A DNA stretch of 18,029 nt from Micavibrio sp. (GTDB taxonomy: Bacteria > Pseudomonadota > Alphaproteobacteria > Micavibrionales > Micavibrionaceae): positions 1 to 18,029 of the forward strand of contig JAMONE010000027.1 in assembly GCA_027066695.1 (NCBI GenBank), written 5' to 3'. This document shows, piece after piece, positions 1 to 8,417 of this stretch. Position numbers and translations under genes: made by a program. The notes below the pieces were generated by a model. The model did no database searches and was not told the DNA's origin. It worked only from the letters and a program-made list of their open reading frames with translations. Within the stretch, counting starts at the first letter, position 1; each line of letters opens with the position of its first letter.

Positions 1-878
1 CCAGCGTGATAATCAAACACGTACTTGTAGGTAATGCTGGAATACACCATGTATCCGCCAGTTGTGTGCAGTACGCCTTTTGGTGTACCTGTCGATCCAG
101 AGGTGTAAAGTATGAAGAGTGGGTCTTCTGCGTTCATGGGTTCACACTCGCATTCGCCGCTTTGAAGATTAACAATATCGTGCCACCAAATGTCGTGTTT
201 TTCGTTCCATGCAACTTCTTCGCCTGTGCGTTTATAGATAAGCACCGTATGCACATTTAAGCAGCCCTTAACTGCCTCATCTGTATTGGCCTTTAGCGGG
301 ATTATCTTATCACCGCGATACGCGCCGTCAGCCGTGATAACTACGCTTGATTGGCAATCTATTATGCGGTTTTTAAGGCTCTCGGGGGAGAATCCGCCAA
401 ACACTACCGAATGCACCGCGCCAATGCGCGCGCAAGCCAGCATAGCGTACACGGCTTCGGCTATCATTGGCATGTAAATCGTAACTCGATCACCCTTTTT
501 AACGCCGCGCTCTTTCAGGGCATTGGCAAGCTTGCACACTTCTTCTTTAAGCTCTCCGTAACTGATTTTCCGCGATTCCTCAGGGTTGTTGCCTTCGAAT
601 ATTAGCGCGGTGGAGGTTAGCTTTTCAGGTAGATGCCGATCAATACAGTTATAACAAGCATTAAGCACCCCGTCCTCGTACCATTTTATGGATATGGGGC
701 TGTTAAAGCTGGTGTTTTTGATGATTGTAGGGTCTTTGAACCAGTCTAAACGCTGCGCCATTTCGCTCCAAAAAGCATCAGGCTCACCTATAGATTTTTG
801 GTAAAGCTCTTCATAGCTTTGCTTGGATATGCATGTCCGCTTTAATGTTTCTTCAGAAGGTTTGTATATATCGCTCAT
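1..878 (-). CDS. acs: Acetyl-CoA synthetase, N-terminal part (cut by window edge)
   Basis: AMP-forming acetate:CoA ligase, which activates acetate with ATP to acetyl-AMP and then acetyl-CoA in the cytoplasm. Reading the minus strand from ATG at 878 gives 292 uninterrupted codons out of a usual total of about 650; the C-terminal half lies outside the window. Visible landmarks are the VVFGGFS segment (about residues 158-164), a TADGAYRGDK stretch (182-191) in the region of the CoA-contacting arginine of characterised Acs, the adenylate-forming A3 loop YTSGSTGTPKG (258-268), and the family-typical HTTGGY followed by KYVFDY. The start is supported by an AGGGGAG Shine-Dalgarno sequence about 6 bases upstream. 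The gene is transcribed away from the next gene across a 126-bp gap. The catalytic lysine, a usual acetylation target, lies in the missing part. Confidence 0.97.
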   Translation of the reverse strand, partial: MSDIYKPSEETLKRTCISKQSYEELYQKSIGEPDAFWSEMAQRLDWFKDPTIIKNTSFNSPISIKWYEDGVLNACYNCIDRHLPEKLTSTALIFEGNNPEESRKISYGELKEEVCKLANALKERGVKKGDRVTIYMPMIAEAVYAMLACARIGAVHSVVFGGFSPESLKNRIIDCQSSVVITADGAYRGDKIIPLKANTDEAVKGCLNVHTVLIYKRTGEEVAWNEKHDIWWHDIVNLQSGECECEPMNAEDPLFILYTSGSTGTPKGVLHTTGGYMVYSSITYKYVFDYHA

Positions 879-941
879 TTCAGCTCCCCTTTTATACGAA
901 AGAAGAGCAGTTTTTGAGGTGTTTTTCAAGTGGTTATATAT

Positions 942-970
942 TTGACAGAATATTGTTTATGCAGTATATA
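942..970 (+). promoter_or_regulatory. Sigma70-type promoter of the 265-residue protein gene
   Basis: A perfect -35 box TTGACA (942-947) is separated by 17 bases from TATATA (965-970), a 4/6 match to the -10 consensus. The expected start of transcription is near 977, giving a leader of about 28 bases that contains AGGGTGA (991-997) before the ATG at 1005. Seen by eye only; activity is inferred. Confidence 0.55.
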
Positions 971-1004
971 TGCTGAAATTATAATTTGAAAGGGTGATTT
1001 AGCG

Positions 1005-1802
1005 ATGGAAATTGATAGTTTAATTAGTACTTTGGAAAATATGGTTGTAGATGGCATTGGTAAACACAAAGAGCTTTTTAGTCAGGAAGTTAGTTTGGTA
1101 TATTCAAATAATCCTCTTTTAGCTATGGGTGGTTTGTCGTCTGTGCTAAATACTGTAATTGAAAATGATATGGGTGGAGAAATACAAAAAGCTGTTTGTG
1201 ATGAAGTTGGTAGGGTAATTGACCAGATTGCTGAAGAGGCTGGTGCAATATACGCTATTAAGATTATTAGTTCTTTGCATTCAGATAAACCTGCTCAATA
1301 TGAGGATTGGAATAACCCTTATGATAAAATTCGCGAAGAAAAGTTGCTTGAATATTGTGATGCTGCCTTGAATCAGGATTTAAAGGGTGCGGAAGGCTGG
1401 TTATGTATTTTGAGAGGTAAAATTCATCCTGATGTTATTGCAAAGACAAGTTACATGGTTTTATCGCATGTGAGTGATGAAGGTGTTGGTCATATTGATG
1501 AGGCTCGTATTGTAACACTATGTAGCTATTTGGCTGATGTGCTTACTTTTGATGATTGCCTAGAGCTTAAAGGTGATCTGGAAAACATAGTGGGCTCTTT
1601 GTTTGAGGATACTTATAGTGTTATGGGTAGTGAGGGTGTTAACGTCTTTAAGGGCATGTTTCCTTGTATGATTTCTGCTGTAGGGCATTGTGGAGATGGT
1701 ATCCTTGATGCTCATGATGAGTTTTTGAAATTTGTAGAAGCTAAAGCAGCGGAAATTATTGCGAATGACCCTGATAATTATCCTGATTTAGCTAATGGTT
1801 AA
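1005..1802 (+). CDS. Unrecognised acidic 265-residue protein
   Basis: I do not recognise a family. The protein is acidic, has no signal peptide or membrane segment, and looks mostly alpha-helical, so it is probably cytoplasmic. It has six cysteines scattered through the chain without a metal-binding spacing. A helical first third (about residues 1-95) is followed by an Asn/Asp-rich break (DWNNPYDK) and a second helical part with short glycine-rich turns. The ATG has a good Shine-Dalgarno sequence (AGGGTGA, 991-997) and a promoter at 942-970, so it is very likely a real, singly transcribed gene. Its TAA overlaps the TAA of convergent gpsA in one shared TTAA. Codon use favours T-ending codons, like the neighbouring hem genes, so nothing suggests recent transfer. 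Neighbours (acs, gpsA) give no functional hint. Confidence 0.8.
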   Translation: MEIDSLISTLENMVVDGIGKHKELFSQEVSLVYSNNPLLAMGGLSSVLNTVIENDMGGEIQKAVCDEVGRVIDQIAEEAGAIYAIKIISSLHSDKPAQYEDWNNPYDKIREEKLLEYCDAALNQDLKGAEGWLCILRGKIHPDVIAKTSYMVLSHVSDEGVGHIDEARIVTLCSYLADVLTFDDCLELKGDLENIVGSLFEDTYSVMGSEGVNVFKGMFPCMISAVGHCGDGILDAHDEFLKFVEAKAAEIIANDPDNYPDLANG

Positions 1803-2785
1803 AACTCATCCCCTAAAGGGCGGGTGAGCATTTCTTGCATAGCTTGTTTAAGGGGGAGGCCTTTGTTCAGGCATTTATGCACTGCCAAAGATATTGGCAT
1901 TTCTACATTATATTTATTGGCTAAGCTTATAGCCGCTTCGGCTGTATGCACGCCTTCTGTTACGTTTTGGCGGCTTTCTAATATTTGTGCAAGTGTCTTT
2001 CCTTGCCCTAATTCATAGCCTAAGGAAAAGTTACGGGATTTTTCGGAGGAGCAGGTCAGCATCATGTCACCAACTCCGCACAGCCCTAGGAAAGTTCCTT
2101 GGCTTGCGCCCATAGCTACTCCAAGGCGGGAGATTTCGGCTAAGCCCCTTGTTACAAGACTAGCGCGCGCGCTTTCGCCCATATCTAGGCCATGAGCAAT
2201 TCCACAGGCAATAGCGATAATATTTTTGAGTGCGCCCGCGATTTGCGCTCCAATAATATCGCTTGAAATATAGGGCCTGAACTTCGCGCTAGCAACTGCT
2301 TTTTGTAGGGTTAGCGCGATTTCTTTGCCCTCGCAGGCAAGGGTTGTTGCTGCTGGTTTGCCTGTGGCTATTTCATGGGCGAAGTTAGGGCCTGATAATA
2401 TAGCTATCGGAGTATTTGGCAGTATCTCTTTGACGACATCGCTCATTAATTTGCCAGAGCTTATTTCGATCCCTTTAGAGCATAAAACCAATATATGTTC
2501 AGGGCGGATGAAGGGCTTCATATCGCCTAATACTTGACGCATGGCTTGCGCGGGGGTAACTATTAGTAATATATCGCTTTGCATTGCGATTTTAAGCTCG
2601 CTGGAGGCGTTTATTCGATCACTTAACTTGATACCTGCCAGATATTTTTCATTGCTGTGAGCAGCGTTTATTTGCGATGCATGTTCGGATGAGCGCGTCC
2701 ATAGCGTAACATCTCCGTTTGAGGCTGCGACTTGCGCTAGTGCGCTGCCCCATGATCCTGCTCCTATTACGCTGATATTATTCAT
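1799..2785 (-). CDS. gpsA: NAD(P)-dependent glycerol-3-phosphate dehydrogenase
   Basis: Reduces dihydroxyacetone phosphate to sn-glycerol-3-phosphate, the backbone for phospholipid synthesis; cytoplasmic. The 328 residues match the normal family length. An N-terminal Rossmann fold carries GAGSWG (residues 8-13); CSKG (102-105) and GPNFAHE (132-138) are substrate and cofactor loops; GALKN (184-188) contains the expected catalytic lysine (K187); GVGDMMLT (237-244) and RN (251-252) are family signatures. The ATG lies inside the end of tsaD as TAATG, a one-base overlap that suggests translational coupling and a tsaD-gpsA transcript. Its TAA overlaps the stop of the convergent upstream gene, and I see no terminator between the two. 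Confidence 0.97.
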   Translation of the reverse strand: MNNISVIGAGSWGSALAQVAASNGDVTLWTRSSEHASQINAAHSNEKYLAGIKLSDRINASSELKIAMQSDILLIVTPAQAMRQVLGDMKPFIRPEHILVLCSKGIEISSGKLMSDVVKEILPNTPIAILSGPNFAHEIATGKPAATTLACEGKEIALTLQKAVASAKFRPYISSDIIGAQIAGALKNIIAIACGIAHGLDMGESARASLVTRGLAEISRLGVAMGASQGTFLGLCGVGDMMLTCSSEKSRNFSLGYELGQGKTLAQILESRQNVTEGVHTAEAAISLANKYNVEMPISLAVHKCLNKGLPLKQAMQEMLTRPLGDEF

Positions 2786-3840
2786 TATTTACTGCCTTTC
2801 GTGCTGTTAGGATCAAGCGGCCAGCGCGGTCTGGCTTTAAAATCAAGGGGATCATTTTGCCCTCGCTTGAGGCGCTCTATCCCCGCCCATGCTATCATTG
2901 CACCGTTATCGCCGCTTAAATCAAGGGGCGGAGTATTTACGTTCATGTCGTATTTTGATACTAAATCCTCTAGCCGTGCTTTGATGGTTTTGTTGGCTGA
3001 TACGCCGCCGCAAACAACTAATGTATCACCGCTATACTCCTGTAAGAACCGCTTGATAGCGCTTTCACATCTATCGGCCAAAATATCAGCCATTTTGTTT
3101 TGCAAAGCATATGATAAATCTGCTATGTCTTTTGGGTCTAAATCACCTTCGGGGAGCTTGTCTATATGGGTGCGCACCGCTGTTTTTAGGCCAGAGAATG
3201 AAAAATCGCAGTTTTTACGGCCTTTTAGCGGGCTGGGCAGGGGGAAGCGCGCTATGGCTGCACTAGGGTCTTCACAGCTTTTGGCGATTTTTTCAACGCT
3301 CACCCCTCCCCCATAGGGCAAGCCCATGAGTTTGGCTGATTTATCGAAGCATTCGCCTGTCGCGTCGTCTAAAGTTGTTCCCCATCTTTTATATTTGCCT
3401 ATATCTTCGGCGACAAGTATTTGAGTGTGGCCACCAGATACCAGTAATATCAGGTATGGGAATGCTATGTTATCGGTAAGGCGAGCGGTCAAAGCGTGGC
3501 CTTCAAGGTGGTTAATTCCGATAAAGGGGATGTTTTTGGCAGCCGCGATGGCTTTTGCGCTCATCATGCCGATCATAACGCCGCCGATAAGGCCAGGGCC
3601 GCAAGTAGCGGCAACGCCGTCAAGGTCATCAAAGCTAAGCTCAGCGTCATTTAATGCTGCTGCTATGATTTTATCGATATGCTCTAAATGTTCACGCGCC
3701 GCGACTTCGGGGACTACCCCGCCATATACTGCGTGTGTTTCCAATTGACTTAGCACGACATTAGAGAGTATTTCTCTATTGTCGGTTACTATTGCTGCGG
3801 CTGTTTCATCACAGCTGGTTTCAATGCCTAGAACTATCAT
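2785..3840 (-). CDS. tsaD: tRNA threonylcarbamoyladenosine transferase subunit TsaD
   Basis: Transfers the threonylcarbamoyl group to A37 of ANN-decoding tRNAs (t6A synthesis), working with TsaB and TsaE in the cytoplasm. At 351 residues the length is normal for a bacterial TsaD. The ASKHA-type ATP-binding fold is visible in GIETSCDET (5-13); metal ligands are H111 and H115 in INHLEGH; SGGHTQ (135-140), the YGGGV turn (176-180), CGGVSAN (277-283) and GDNGAMIAWAG (310-320) with ligand D311 are all present. It is the first gene of the tsaD-gpsA pair. Only 25 bases separate its start from the divergent hemC start, so each gene's promoter probably overlaps its partner's coding sequence. Confidence 0.97.
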   Translation of the reverse strand: MIVLGIETSCDETAAAIVTDNREILSNVVLSQLETHAVYGGVVPEVAAREHLEHIDKIIAAALNDAELSFDDLDGVAATCGPGLIGGVMIGMMSAKAIAAAKNIPFIGINHLEGHALTARLTDNIAFPYLILLVSGGHTQILVAEDIGKYKRWGTTLDDATGECFDKSAKLMGLPYGGGVSVEKIAKSCEDPSAAIARFPLPSPLKGRKNCDFSFSGLKTAVRTHIDKLPEGDLDPKDIADLSYALQNKMADILADRCESAIKRFLQEYSGDTLVVCGGVSANKTIKARLEDLVSKYDMNVNTPPLDLSGDNGAMIAWAGIERLKRGQNDPLDFKARPRWPLDPNSTKGSK

Positions 3841-3865
3841 GATTTAAGGAATAGAGTTATAAAAG

Positions 3866-4819
3866 ATGAGTGTCAAATTAGAATTAATGCCTGAAAAAAT
3901 TATAATTGGAACGCGTGGATCGCCCTTGGCATTGGTTCAGGCGAATATAGTCAAAGATGAAATAGCTAAAATCAGCCAAGATATTGATGTTGTGCTGCGA
4001 ATTATAAAGACTTCGGGTGATTGGAAGCCTGAAGATGGTGAGGTTAGGCTGGAGGCTCTTGCGGGTGGTAAGGCGCAATTCGCTACCGAGATTGAAGAGG
4101 CTCTTTTGGTGGGTGAAATTGATATTGCTGTTCACTCGATGAAGGATATGGAAACCGTTTTGCCTGATGGCTTAGTTATTCCATATATGTTACCCCGTGC
4201 CGATCCTCGAGATGCTTATTTGTCCGATATTAGCCAAAATATATCAAGTTTACCAATGGGCTGCGTGGTTGGTACGTCTAGTGTGCGTCGCCAAGCATTC
4301 TTGCTTAATAAGCGTCCTGATTTAAAGATTGAGGTGTTTCGTGGTAATGTGCAAACGCGTATTGATAAGCTTAGGGCTGGTAAGGTTGATGCAACATTTC
4401 TTGCTTGTGCGGGGTTAAATAGGCTTGGTTTGTCGCATGAAATCACCTCTATCATTGATATTGATGATATGCTTCCTGCTGCTGCGCAAGGCGCGGTTGG
4501 TATTGAGATGCGCGAGGCAGATATGAATAAGCTAGCCTTTATTAGCCAATTTGCATGTGAGAAAACATATATTTGCGTTGAATGTGAGCGTGGAGTGCTT
4601 CGCGCTCTTGGTGGCTCATGCCATACTCCTGTTGGCGTGCATGCTGTGCTTGATGGCACTGAAATGCATTTGCGGGTGCAAATTGTTTCGCTTGATGGGA
4701 AGCAAATATACTCAGAGGATGAGCGCAGAGAAGTTAATATAATTAAAGAAGCTAATGCATTTGGTAAAGAGGTTGGCACACGTCTTAAAAATATTGTTCC
4801 AGCAGAAATATTAGGTTGA
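3866..4819 (+). CDS. hemC: Porphobilinogen deaminase (hydroxymethylbilane synthase)
   Basis: Polymerises four porphobilinogen units into hydroxymethylbilane, the linear precursor of uroporphyrinogen III, on a covalent dipyrromethane cofactor. Key parts are present in the 317-residue protein: GTRGSPLALVQ (15-25), HSMKD (90-94) with the catalytic aspartate D94, GTSSVRRQ (136-143) with substrate-binding arginines, and GGSCHTPVG (249-257), whose C252 is the expected cofactor attachment site. The start is uncertain. The ATG at 3866 has AAGGA about 15 bases upstream, which is far. An ATG at 3887 would give a protein beginning just before the conserved core but has no better ribosome binding site. 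It is the first gene of the hemC-hemD-mitofilin-hemY operon, one base ahead of hemD. Confidence 0.97.
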   Translation: MSVKLELMPEKIIIGTRGSPLALVQANIVKDEIAKISQDIDVVLRIIKTSGDWKPEDGEVRLEALAGGKAQFATEIEEALLVGEIDIAVHSMKDMETVLPDGLVIPYMLPRADPRDAYLSDISQNISSLPMGCVVGTSSVRRQAFLLNKRPDLKIEVFRGNVQTRIDKLRAGKVDATFLACAGLNRLGLSHEITSIIDIDDMLPAAAQGAVGIEMREADMNKLAFISQFACEKTYICVECERGVLRALGGSCHTPVGVHAVLDGTEMHLRVQIVSLDGKQIYSEDERREVNIIKEANAFGKEVGTRLKNIVPAEILG

Positions 4820-4820
4820 T

Positions 4821-5471
4821 ATGCGCAAGATTCTCATCACCAGACCTAAAGCGCAAGGATTAAATTTCGCGCGACAAACATGCCTTGATATGGATGATTT
4901 CTTATTCGAGCCATTAATAGAGATTAGACTTATTGATGTTACTTTGCCTGATTTGAATATTTATGATGGTGTTATAATAACCAGCGCCCATGCCAAAGAT
5001 GCTTTACCTGAAAGTATTAAATGCTATAGCGTTGGTGATTATGCCCCCACAGCCAAGGAGCTGGCGGTTAGAATTATCCGTGATAATCCAAATGAGATGC
5101 TGCGCCTTTTATACATTAGGGGCGCAGATGTTGCTTTTGATATGAAATATGCGCTGTCAGAACATAAGATTGACGAGCTTATTAGCTATGAGGCTGTGGC
5201 TGCCCATGCGTTAAGTGATGAGTTAATAGCATCATTTAAAAATGGAAATATCGGCGCGATAGCGTTTTTTTCCAAAAGAACTGCTGAAATATTCGTAAAG
5301 CTTGCGCAAAAGGCTGATATCTTGGATAATATGAAGGATATTAAAGCCTTGTGCATTAGTAATAGCATGGTAGAATGTTTATATTCTATTTTTGGTGATA
5401 ATATTAAGGTTTCGCACTCTCCAGATTTGCAAGGGATGCTGCGGATGATTAATAATATGAAGGGGTATTAA
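4821..5471 (+). CDS. hemD: Uroporphyrinogen-III synthase
   Basis: Cyclises hydroxymethylbilane, with inversion of ring D, to uroporphyrinogen III, directly after HemC. HemD sequences diverge strongly, and this one (216 residues) is somewhat shorter than the usual 240-260, but the fold markers are there: ILITRP at residues 4-9, EPLIEI near 30-35, IITSAHA near 52-58, a YSVGDYA turn near 69-75, LYIRGAD near 96-102, YEAVAA near 123-128 and AFFSKRTAEIF near 147-157. The ATG follows the hemC stop after a single base, so the two are almost certainly co-translated. Position next to hemC is a strong part of the evidence. The shorter length comes from tight loops and not from truncation, because both halves of the two-domain fold can be followed. 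Confidence 0.9.
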   Translation: MRKILITRPKAQGLNFARQTCLDMDDFLFEPLIEIRLIDVTLPDLNIYDGVIITSAHAKDALPESIKCYSVGDYAPTAKELAVRIIRDNPNEMLRLLYIRGADVAFDMKYALSEHKIDELISYEAVAAHALSDELIASFKNGNIGAIAFFSKRTAEIFVKLAQKADILDNMKDIKALCISNSMVECLYSIFGDNIKVSHSPDLQGMLRMINNMKGY

Positions 5472-5475
5472 AATT

Positions 5476-7035
5476 ATGAGCGAATCTGCTAAGCGGTCTA
5501 TTGAAAATGCAGCTCTAATTATTGAGAGCTTTGGTGGTATAAGGCCAATGTCGGCAAAAATTGATGTTGCTGTGACTACTATTCAGGGTTGGAAAAAACG
5601 TGGTGTTATTCCTAATGCACGTAAAGACATTCTACTAAAAGCAAGCGCAGAGCATAATATTGACTTGTCCGAATTCTTTGATGATGCGCCACCTATAAAT
5701 GATAGCGTTGAAGAAGTTGAAGGAAGTGACGATATAAATGACGATATAGCCGCTATTGATGATAAAATTATAGCTTCTTTGAAAATATCAGAGGAAAGCG
5801 ATAATAACGCTCCTGATGTGAAGATAGATGAGTTTGCCTCAAAGAATAAAATTGCAGCTAAAAATCAGAATTTCACTGAAATAGCAATGAAAACAGAGCG
5901 TCGCGCAATAACTAAAAGCGTGTTGATTGCTGCCTCTATTGTTTTATTGGTAGTGATTACAATTATTGTGATGATATGGCCTGATTTTGAAGAATTTGAT
6001 AAGCGTGGCGGGCGTATTGCCGCGTTAGAGGGTGAGATTTCCGATATTAAACATAAGCAATCATCGTTTAAGGGGCTTGTTCCTGAAAACTGGTCAAAAC
6101 AGCTTAATGATTTAAAGCAACAGGTTTCGAAAGCAAAGAAAGTTGTTGATACTACGGTTAGCAGTGTAACACATGCATCTAAAGATTTGATGGCTGCAAA
6201 TGGCTTGGAAGAGCGCGTTGTTAAGTTGCAATCTTATGTTAGTGAAATTACAGGCAATAGCGGTGTTTATTCCTTGCTTGGTAGGTTTGATGCAATGAAT
6301 AACAGCTCTAAGGGTCAGAGTCTGCTTGATAGCTCTGTTGTCGAAATATCTACTATGTTAGGTAGTATTAAAGGCAAGGATGATTCTTATATCAATGGAG
6401 CTTTAAGCGCAGCACGTTCGCAAAATGCAGCATTGCAACAAACTCTTGGTGATGTACCACAAAATGAGCTTAAAGCCGCGGCGATGCTGTTGGCTCTTAC
6501 GCAGGTTCGCTCTGCATTAAACCGAAATGATGCCGCTTTTGACAATGATCTTGATCTTTTGATGAAGATGGTTGGTGAAGATAATGCTGATCTTAAGGCT
6601 TCGCTTGATAAGTTATCTCCACATGCTAAAACTGGTGTGTTATCTGCGCAAGGTTTACAAGATGAATTTAGATCTTTGGCTGGAGATGTAGTTGCAGCCT
6701 CTTTAAGCGGTGAGGATGTGTCTTTATCTGAAAAAGCTTCGGCGCGGATGAATGATATATTGCAGCTTGAAAAAGACGGGGAGCTTATCACTGGTACGCA
6801 AACTCAGGCTAAAGTTAAAAAGGCTGATAAAATGATGCAAGATGGTAATTTAAGTGGTGCTATTAAATATCTAAAGAAAAGCCTGGAGGCCAAAGAACTA
6901 AAGCCGCTTAGGCCTTGGATTAAGCAAGCCGAAGCTGTTTTAAACTCAAGAAAAGTCAAAAAAGCAATAGAGAAGGCAATAAATCTTCAAGCTGGTAGTG
7001 GCTATCTTGGTGGTTCACAGCTTTTAAATGAATAG
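5476..7035 (+). CDS. Mic60/mitofilin-like inner-membrane protein with N-terminal HTH
   Basis: A 519-residue single-pass membrane protein. Residues about 10-68 form a small helix-turn-helix of the YdaS/carph-isopro kind: ESFGG, then TTIQGWKKRGVIP, then a helix ending in DLSEFF. A very acidic linker follows (about 69-125), then one membrane helix (about 148-168). Beyond it lie a coiled-coil region (about 175-260) and a C-terminal helical part (about 325-505) resembling the mitofilin region of alphaproteobacterial COG4223 proteins. With basic residues before the helix, the HTH should be cytoplasmic and the rest periplasmic. In this class the protein is usually encoded between hemD and hemY, as here, and is regarded as the bacterial relative of mitochondrial Mic60, which bends inner membranes. 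Starts 4 bases after hemD. The Mic60 call rests on context and architecture. Confidence 0.8.
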   Translation: MSESAKRSIENAALIIESFGGIRPMSAKIDVAVTTIQGWKKRGVIPNARKDILLKASAEHNIDLSEFFDDAPPINDSVEEVEGSDDINDDIAAIDDKIIASLKISEESDNNAPDVKIDEFASKNKIAAKNQNFTEIAMKTERRAITKSVLIAASIVLLVVITIIVMIWPDFEEFDKRGGRIAALEGEISDIKHKQSSFKGLVPENWSKQLNDLKQQVSKAKKVVDTTVSSVTHASKDLMAANGLEERVVKLQSYVSEITGNSGVYSLLGRFDAMNNSSKGQSLLDSSVVEISTMLGSIKGKDDSYINGALSAARSQNAALQQTLGDVPQNELKAAAMLLALTQVRSALNRNDAAFDNDLDLLMKMVGEDNADLKASLDKLSPHAKTGVLSAQGLQDEFRSLAGDVVAASLSGEDVSLSEKASARMNDILQLEKDGELITGTQTQAKVKKADKMMQDGNLSGAIKYLKKSLEAKELKPLRPWIKQAEAVLNSRKVKKAIEKAINLQAGSGYLGGSQLLNE

Positions 7036-7044
7036 GGTAATTCT

Positions 7045-8406
7045 ATGATACGCGCTATCTGGTCGTTATTAAAAATTGGTATTGTTATAGCTTTCGTTAT
7101 TTGGGTGGCAGAACGTCCTGGTACAATAACGATTGATTGGCTGCAATATAAAGCAACATTCCATGTTGGCTTCTTTATTCTTGCTATGTTCATTATAGTG
7201 ATTTTAGGGATTTTCATTTTTTCTATTATTAAGTCAGCATTGGATTTACCGAAAGATTTGGCGCGCTATCGTGATATAACGGCTAAGGATAAGGGGCTTA
7301 AGGCTCTTACAATTGGCCTTACTGCTGTTGCTGTTGGTGATGCTAAATCGGCGGCTTACCAAGCGCAGCGCGCACATCGTTTTTTAAAAGAGGATGAGGC
7401 GTTATCATGTTTATTAGAGGCGCAGGCCGCCCGCCTTGACGGGCGTGAGATGGATGCAAGTCGCGCGTTTATTGCGCTTATGGATGATAAAAATGCTGAG
7501 TTCTTAGGCATACGCGGCCTTCTTCAATCTGCGCTTGATTGCGGTGATTATGGCGGGGCATTAGAATTGGCCAATCGCGCTTTGGCTCTTCATCCCAAAC
7601 AAGAGTGGATTTTGCAAGTTACGTATGATCTGGAAATTAAGGCACGTAACTGGGATGCGGCGCGCAAAATTCTTTATCGCGCGGAAAAATCTGGCGCGAT
7701 TACTTCGGTTAAGGCAAAGAGTGATCGCGTGGCTATGTTACTGGCCGAAGCTGATCAAGCCAAAGCTGATGGTCATGATGAGCTTGTATATCGCAGCTTG
7801 AGTAAGGCTTATAAAATAGATAAACATTTTGTCCCTACCGCGCTGCGTTTGGGTGAGATGTATTTGGCACGTGATAAACGTAAGGCTTGTATTTCTGTTG
7901 TCGAGGTCGCGTGGAAAGTAACGCCGCACCCTGCCCTAGCATCTCTTTGGGGGCGAGCTTGTCCACCTGCTAGAGATAATGATAAAATGGCTTATATCCA
8001 TTGGTTTGAAAAGCTTTTGCGCTTTAAGCCTGAAAGCGTTGAGGGCTTGCAGGCTTTGGCCAATGTCCTTATTTCTGAAGGACTCTGGGGGGAGGCTAGA
8101 AAAAAACTTGAAAAAGCCGAGGGTATTCGCCCAAATGTTAATCTTTATCGGATTTGGGCAAGGCTGGAAGAACGCGCAACGCATGATGATATAGTGGTGC
8201 GCGAATGGCTGGAAAAAGCTGCCGATGCCCCGCGTGAGCGCGTATGGATTTGCTCTGAAACAGGACGAGTTTATGATGATTGGTCAGCAATTTCCGATCA
8301 AGATTTGTTCAATACTATTATTTGGGATTTTCCGCAAGGCCGTATTGTAAGACCATCCCTCATCCCTACTGCGCACGTGCAATCATATTTAAGGATAACA
8401 GGCTAG
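7045..8406 (+). CDS. hemY: HemY-family inner-membrane TPR protein
   Basis: A 453-residue protein with two N-terminal membrane helices (about 5-22 and 40-63, a short periplasmic hairpin between them), the diagnostic ERPG segment followed by an IDW sequence, and a long cytoplasmic chain of tetratricopeptide-like helical pairs (about 85-400). This is the HemY_N/TPR family found at the end of hemC-hemD operons. Its biochemical role is unsettled; association with late haem synthesis enzymes has been proposed. It is not the Gram-positive protoporphyrinogen oxidase that shares the symbol. It begins 9 bases after the mitofilin-like gene, with AGGGTAA as ribosome binding site, and is the last gene of the operon. 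I find no convincing terminator after it. Confidence 0.92.
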   Translation: MIRAIWSLLKIGIVIAFVIWVAERPGTITIDWLQYKATFHVGFFILAMFIIVILGIFIFSIIKSALDLPKDLARYRDITAKDKGLKALTIGLTAVAVGDAKSAAYQAQRAHRFLKEDEALSCLLEAQAARLDGREMDASRAFIALMDDKNAEFLGIRGLLQSALDCGDYGGALELANRALALHPKQEWILQVTYDLEIKARNWDAARKILYRAEKSGAITSVKAKSDRVAMLLAEADQAKADGHDELVYRSLSKAYKIDKHFVPTALRLGEMYLARDKRKACISVVEVAWKVTPHPALASLWGRACPPARDNDKMAYIHWFEKLLRFKPESVEGLQALANVLISEGLWGEARKKLEKAEGIRPNVNLYRIWARLEERATHDDIVVREWLEKAADAPRERVWICSETGRVYDDWSAISDQDLFNTIIWDFPQGRIVRPSLIPTAHVQSYLRITG

Positions 8407-8417
8407 AGTTATGTATG

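Noticed and set aside
2801..3748. Long plus-strand open frames opposite tsaD
   Set aside because: They are antisense shadows of the tsaD coding sequence, with codon patterns set by the real gene.
3745..3774. TTGACT ... TATTTC as a promoter for hemC inside tsaD
   Set aside because: The -10 matches only three of six positions and the leader would be about 90 bases; too weak to report.
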